The translations under genes were made by a program, and so were the position numbers. A DNA stretch of 42,085 bases from an uncultured Deferribacteraceae bacterium (GTDB taxonomy: Bacteria > Chrysiogenota > Deferribacteres > Deferribacterales > Mucispirillaceae), in the NCBI GenBank assembly GCA_947041225.1, contig CAMRDM010000009.1, forward strand, positions 1-42,085, written 5' to 3'. This document shows, in pieces, positions 37,830-42,085 of the stretch; position 1 is the stretch's first letter, and each line of letters opens with the position of its first letter. The notes below the pieces were generated by a model that ran no database searches, was not told the DNA's origin, and saw nothing but the letters and a program-made list of their open reading frames with translations.

Positions 37830-37864
37830 TGTGCAAAACATTTTAATCTATACTCTATTTTTTA
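37813..37864. terminator. Intrinsic terminator between convergent membrane-protein gene and ribF
   Basis: ATAGAGTtATAGATT...AATCTATACTCTAT followed by TTTTTT. Confidence 0.8.
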
Positions 37865-38794
37865 TTCATCATCATTGGTGATTGTTTTTGCGAGTGATGA
37901 GTCTAGTTTCATCTGTGCAATAAGTTTATCTAGTGAACTAAATTTTCTTTCAGCTCTTATAAATGTATGAAAATTTATCTCTAATATTTTATCGTAAATA
38001 TACTCTGAGAAATCAAATATATAAGTTTCAATTTTCCTAAGTCCTTCGTCGTGATCAACAGTTGGTCTTGTACCAACATACGTTATCGCTTTGTAGGTTT
38101 TTTGATCTATAATTATCTCTGTAGTATAGACACCTTTACCGGGTAAAATTTCAGTTCTTGTTTCGATGTTAGCTGTTGGAAATCCGTACTCTCTACCTTT
38201 TTCATCACCACTTACAACGACTCCTTTTACAGAGAACGGACGTTCAAGAAATTGTTTAACTCTCTCCACATTGCCACAATATAAAAGTTGTCTACAACGA
38301 GAGCTAGATATCACGATATTATTTTCATCTTTAATACTTTCAAGAAAGAATGTTTTTATATCGTTATTTTTTGCGAACTTTTCAAGCAGATCAACATCGC
38401 CTTTTTGCTTGAAACCGAACTTATAGTTTGATCCAACAACGATCATTTTCACATCTAACTTATCGACCAATATTTCATTTAAAAATTCATTAGGTGTAAG
38501 TCCTGATATCTTTTCATCAAACGGTATTTCGATATAGTAATCTAACCCTAACTCTCTAAAGATCTCTATTTTTTGATCGTATGTATTGATTAACTCAATT
38601 TTCTTTTTAAAGAATTTTTGAGGATGAGGAAAGAATGTAACTACAGCTGTTTTAAGGTTACAGCTTTTAGCTTCAAGTTTAAGTTTTTCGATTAATTTTC
38701 TATGCCCGATATGCAGTCCATCGAAGTTACCGATGGTTGTAGCGATTTTAACATTTTCATTTAAAAATTCTGACAAGTTTTTAATTATTTTCAT
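37862..38794 (-). CDS. ribF: Bifunctional riboflavin kinase/FAD synthetase
   Basis: 'ATTIGNFDGLHIGHRKLIEKL', 'VVVGSNYKFGFKQKGDVDLL', 'GREYGFPTANIE', 'GVYTTEI'. Confidence 0.96.
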   Translation of the reverse strand: MKIIKNLSEFLNENVKIATTIGNFDGLHIGHRKLIEKLKLEAKSCNLKTAVVTFFPHPQKFFKKKIELINTYDQKIEIFRELGLDYYIEIPFDEKISGLTPNEFLNEILVDKLDVKMIVVGSNYKFGFKQKGDVDLLEKFAKNNDIKTFFLESIKDENNIVISSSRCRQLLYCGNVERVKQFLERPFSVKGVVVSGDEKGREYGFPTANIETRTEILPGKGVYTTEIIIDQKTYKAITYVGTRPTVDHDEGLRKIETYIFDFSEYIYDKILEINFHTFIRAERKFSSLDKLIAQMKLDSSLAKTITNDDE

Positions 38795-38956
38795 CTAATC
38801 GAAACTACCTTTTATTATCTATTGAAACATGTACTCTTTCCATATTGTACACTAAACTTTTCAAAACACATATATTTTTTTAAACTGTTAATACTTTAAT
38901 TAAATATTTTAATTCAAAGAACTAGTTGCTATTTATATTTCAGTTTACTTAGAATG

Positions 38957-40180
38957 TTACGAACTCTTGATTATCTCTAAGAGTTTAAAGAGAGCGATAT
39001 TTGTTGATCGTATTCTGATCGACTCTCTGTCACCTTTCAATCTTTCTTCAAACACAACTGTATTTTTGTTTGATGATATTGCGATGTAAACTAACCCTAC
39101 AGGTTTATCATCTGTACCACCTGTTGGTCCTGCAATCCCAGTTATTGATACAGCGTAATCAACCCCTAAAACATCTCTTGCACCTATAGCCATAGCGTTT
39201 GCACATTCAGAACTTACAGCACCATGAGTGTCTATAATAGTTGGATCAACTTTAAGTTGATTGATTTTAACTTTGTTGCTGTAAGATATAATTGATCCCA
39301 TAAAAATTTCAGATGATCCAGCTATATCGGTTATCATTTGCGATACCATTCCACCTGTACAACTCTCTGCAAAACCTATCGTATATTTATGAGTTATACA
39401 TTTATCAACTACAAGTTTAGCGATAGAGTCTGTGTCGTATCCTAGAAAGTTTTTAGGATATTTATCAACTAATACTTGAGCGTATTTATCTATCTCGCAT
39501 AAATCTTTTCCACGAAATTTAACTTTGAGTTGTGCTTTACCAGCGTTTAAAATTATGGTTGTATCAACAAGTTCAAATTTTCTAATATCTTCATCGATAA
39601 TAGACTCAGGAAGTGATGCAAATATTAGATCTTTAAAGTGTATTGTTTCAGGTTTAAATCTATCAATTAGAAATTGTATGAGATGGTTTTCAAATATATA
39701 TTTCATCTCAAACGGAACACCTGGGAGTGATGCAATATACGTTCCTTTATACTCTGTACCGAACCCTAACGCTGTGCCGAATTTATTATCAAAGAGATCA
39801 GTATCAACAGGTAGTTCAACTTGTCTTAGATGTCCTTCACCTATTGCTACTCCAAGTTGAGCCAATCTATCAGCCATATGTTTATATGCTGTTGGGTTTT
39901 GTTTAAGTTCTCTCTCTGTTGCTATTGCAAAAATCTCTGCTGTTAAATCATCAAATGTTGGACCTATTCCACCTGTAGTTAGAATTATATCGTGAGTAGT
40001 AAATTGCTCTTTAAAAGTTTTTAAGATTTTATTTTTATCATCTATAACCATTCTAACATCGGTTACAGTAAATCCGTGTTTAGATAGATTTATGGCAAGA
40101 TAGTTAGAGTTAGTATCAAGCACAGATCCTTCTAAGAGTTCAGATCCGATAGCGACAATTGCACATGTAACCTGTTTCAT
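38957..40180 (-). CDS. cinA: CinA family protein (MoCF domain plus nicotinamide-nucleotide amidase-like domain)
   Basis: 'AIVAIGSELLEGSVLDTNSNYLA', 'LTTGGIGPTFDDLT', C-terminal 'TIGFAESCTGGMVSQMITDIAGSSEIFMGSIISYSN', 'SITGIAGPTGGTDDKPVGLVYIA'. Confidence 0.96.
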   Translation of the reverse strand: MKQVTCAIVAIGSELLEGSVLDTNSNYLAINLSKHGFTVTDVRMVIDDKNKILKTFKEQFTTHDIILTTGGIGPTFDDLTAEIFAIATERELKQNPTAYKHMADRLAQLGVAIGEGHLRQVELPVDTDLFDNKFGTALGFGTEYKGTYIASLPGVPFEMKYIFENHLIQFLIDRFKPETIHFKDLIFASLPESIIDEDIRKFELVDTTIILNAGKAQLKVKFRGKDLCEIDKYAQVLVDKYPKNFLGYDTDSIAKLVVDKCITHKYTIGFAESCTGGMVSQMITDIAGSSEIFMGSIISYSNKVKINQLKVDPTIIDTHGAVSSECANAMAIGARDVLGVDYAVSITGIAGPTGGTDDKPVGLVYIAISSNKNTVVFEERLKGDRESIRIRSTNIALFKLLEIIKSS

Positions 40181-40650
40181 ATAAATACCTCGTACAATTT
40201 TTTAATAATCATAAATGATAAAATAGCGTAGATAACAGCGATTATATCATCTAGCATTATTCCGACTCCACCGTGAAGTGATTCAAAATATTTTATAGGA
40301 AACGGTTTAGATATATCGTAAATTCTAAAAAGAATAAATCCTGCAATAATGTATATCGGTTTAAACGGAAAGATAATATAAAATATTAGAAGAGCTAAAT
40401 ACTCATCAACAACTATCTCACCCGGATCATCTTTATCGATTAATTTTGCGTATCTATCAGATGCGTATATACCGATTAATATTGATAATATTATCACCGT
40501 TATTTTAATTTTTAATGATGGTATGAAAGTGAAAAGATACCCAAGAGGAATAGCAAGGAGCGATCCGAATGTCCCGGGCATGATAGGTATTTTTCCTAGA
40601 TAAAATCCTGTTGAAATTATTGTTATAAAAAAGTTATGTATTTTAATCAT
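40177..40650 (-). CDS. pgpA: Phosphatidylglycerophosphatase A-like protein
   Basis: 'LGKIPIMPGTFGSLLAIPLGYL', 'DPGEIVVDEYLALLI', 'ISKPFPIKYFESLHGGVGIMLDDIIAVIYA'. Confidence 0.93.
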   Translation of the reverse strand: MIKIHNFFITIISTGFYLGKIPIMPGTFGSLLAIPLGYLFTFIPSLKIKITVIILSILIGIYASDRYAKLIDKDDPGEIVVDEYLALLIFYIIFPFKPIYIIAGFILFRIYDISKPFPIKYFESLHGGVGIMLDDIIAVIYAILSFMIIKKLYEVFI

Positions 40651-40722
40651 GAATAATATGTCTGCCTATTGAAATTATTGTGATAAAAAGATTATACGTT
40701 TTAATCATGAGTAATATATTTC
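40607..40722. repeat. ~58-bp tandem direct duplication covering the pgpA start
   Basis: tgaaattattgttataaaaaagttatgtattttaatcatgaataata (40612..) vs tgaaattattgtgataaaaagattatacgttttaatcatgagtaata (40670..), period 58. Confidence 0.85.
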
Positions 40723-41429
40723 GCTAAATTTTCTAAACTAATTTTCCCTTCATAAATAGCTTTTCCAACGACAACACCGTAGATATTTTTATTATTAAGC
40801 TTTTTAAGTTGTTCTATATCATCACTTGATGAAAGTCCACCAGATGCTATAATTTTAAATGGAGAGTATGTTGCAAGTTCGTTAGTTAATTTAAGGTTTA
40901 ATCCTTCAAGCATTCCATCTTTTAAAATATCTGTGTAGATGATCGACTCAACTTTTGTATCTTTATAAATATCAACCATATCATTTAATTTAAGTTCAGA
41001 TTTAGCGTACCAACCATCGGTTGCGATATTTTCACCTTTTGCATCAAGCCCTAAAATCACTCTGTTTGGAAAGTTGTTTATGATCTCTTTCGTAGCGTCG
41101 ATATTTTTCACAGCAAGTGTTCCAATGATAAAATATTTAACGCCGAGATTATCAAGATGAGTAGCTATTTTAAGTTCACGAATACCTCCACCAAGTTCGA
41201 TATCTATGTTGACGGATTTAACTATATTTTCTATACTTTTTGCATTGGTAGTGAACTCACCTTTTGCAGCGTTAAGATCGACGATGTGTAATCTTTTCAC
41301 ACCTATATTTTCATATTTTTTAGCAAGTGTAAGAAGATCAAGATTATAGTTTGTAGCATCTTCCATTATCCCTTGTTTTAATCGTACAACTTTATTATCT
41401 AAAATATCTATGGCTGGAATTACTATCAA
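40701..41429 (-). CDS. hisA: 1-(5-phosphoribosyl)-5-[(5-phosphoribosylamino)methylideneamino]imidazole-4-carboxamide isomerase (HisA)
   Basis: 'VIPAIDILDNKVVRLKQG', 'HIVDLNAAKGEF', 'IELGGGIRE', 'IIASGGLSSSDDI'; TTG start preceded by AGGAGA. Confidence 0.96.
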   Translation of the reverse strand: MIVIPAIDILDNKVVRLKQGIMEDATNYNLDLLTLAKKYENIGVKRLHIVDLNAAKGEFTTNAKSIENIVKSVNIDIELGGGIRELKIATHLDNLGVKYFIIGTLAVKNIDATKEIINNFPNRVILGLDAKGENIATDGWYAKSELKLNDMVDIYKDTKVESIIYTDILKDGMLEGLNLKLTNELATYSPFKIIASGGLSSSDDIEQLKKLNNKNIYGVVVGKAIYEGKISLENLAKYITHD

Positions 41430-41525
41430 ATCTTTCTCCTAATTGCATCTAAAATGTTTATTATTTCTATGGCTGGAATTATTATCAAACCTTTTTCATA
41501 ATTGTATCTAAAATGTTTATTATTT
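41408..41525. repeat. 59-bp tandem direct duplication covering the hisA start
   Basis: 41408-41466 vs 41467-41525: ctatggctggaattactatcaaatctttctcctaattgcatctaaaatgtttattattt vs ctatggctggaattattatcaaacctttttcataattgtatctaaaatgtttattattt (5 mismatches by eye). Confidence 0.9.
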
Positions 41526-41585
41526 ATATCGCTCAATTTTTTATTATGCGAACTTCTGCTGAACGCCAAAACTTGCCGAACACAC

Positions 41586-42085
41586 CGAACTTGCTAAATG
41601 TTGCTAACGTGTTCAACTTTATTGAATGTTAAAGTTTTGCAAACATACTCAACTTTTACTTAATGTCTAAACTTGCCACCACGCACCGAACTTGCTAAGC
41701 GTTGCTAACGTGTTAAGTATTATTGAGTGCTAAAGTTTTGCAAACATACTCAACTTTTACTTAATGTCTAAACTTGCCACTACGCACCGAACTTGCTAAG
41801 CGTTGCTAATGTGTCAAGTATTATTGAGTGTTAAAGTTTTGCCAACCTACTCAACTTTTACTCAATGTTCGAACTTGCCACTACGCACCGAACTTGCTAA
41901 ACATTGCTAACGTGTTCAACTTTATTGAATGTTAAAGTTTTGCCAACCTACTCAACTTTTACTCAATGTTCGAACTTGCTAACGTGCATCTAACTTGCTA
42001 AACATTGCTAACGTGTTAAGTATTATTGAGTGTTAAAGTTTTGCAAACATACTCAACTTTTACTTAATGTCTAAACTTGCCACCA
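41586..42085. repeat. Non-coding tandem array of 101-bp units (at least ~5 copies, runs off the right edge)
   Basis: Anchor 'cgaacttgctaa' (variant 'ctaacttgctaa' in the last copy) at 41586, 41687, 41788, 41889, 41990: constant 101-bp period; stops in the frames read. Confidence 0.93.

Noticed and set aside
41586-42085. CRISPR array
   Set aside because: The whole 101-bp unit repeats with no unique spacers and no cas genes; it is a tandem repeat.

Overview
AT-rich bacterial chromosomal window with three parts. (1) About 1.8-19.8 kb, minus strand: a nearly complete F-type (MPF-F) conjugative type IV secretion operon in the order traA(pilin)-L-E-K-B-V-C-W-U-trbC-N-like-N-F-H-G. It is preceded by an unusual regulator (N-terminal DNA-binding/replication-organiser-like, C-terminal sigma-70-like) and a tRNA-Asn(GTT). 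Two tandem Sel1/Hcp-like secreted repeat proteins follow it. No relaxase, coupling protein or integrase is visible. (2) About 22.4-31.3 kb: accessory region with a lone SMI1/KNR4-like gene and a twice-occurring two-gene cassette [ketoacyl-ACP-synthase-III-like enzyme -> GLUG-repeat lipoprotein]. The two cassettes are separated by an SDR gene with a MerR-type promoter. The second KAS III copy appears to lack any ATG/GTG/TTG start at its homologous N-terminus (ATA/ATT instead). (3) About 31.5-41.4 kb: housekeeping genes (RsmI-like methylase, serS, BamD-like lipoprotein, rimO, LRR-like protein, membrane protein, ribF, cinA, pgpA, hisA), followed by a non-coding 101-bp tandem repeat array running off the right edge. 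Main hunt results: a signal-peptidase(S26)-thioredoxin TraF fusion that keeps an internal AxA-type site; a C-type-lectin-like domain in a TraN adhesin; the sigma-like regulator with a structured leader; the duplicated KAS III-GLUG cassette; and local tandem duplications of gene starts (hisA, pgpA) that create vestigial overlapping leader ORFs. All family assignments come from reading the translated sequences; no database search was run.
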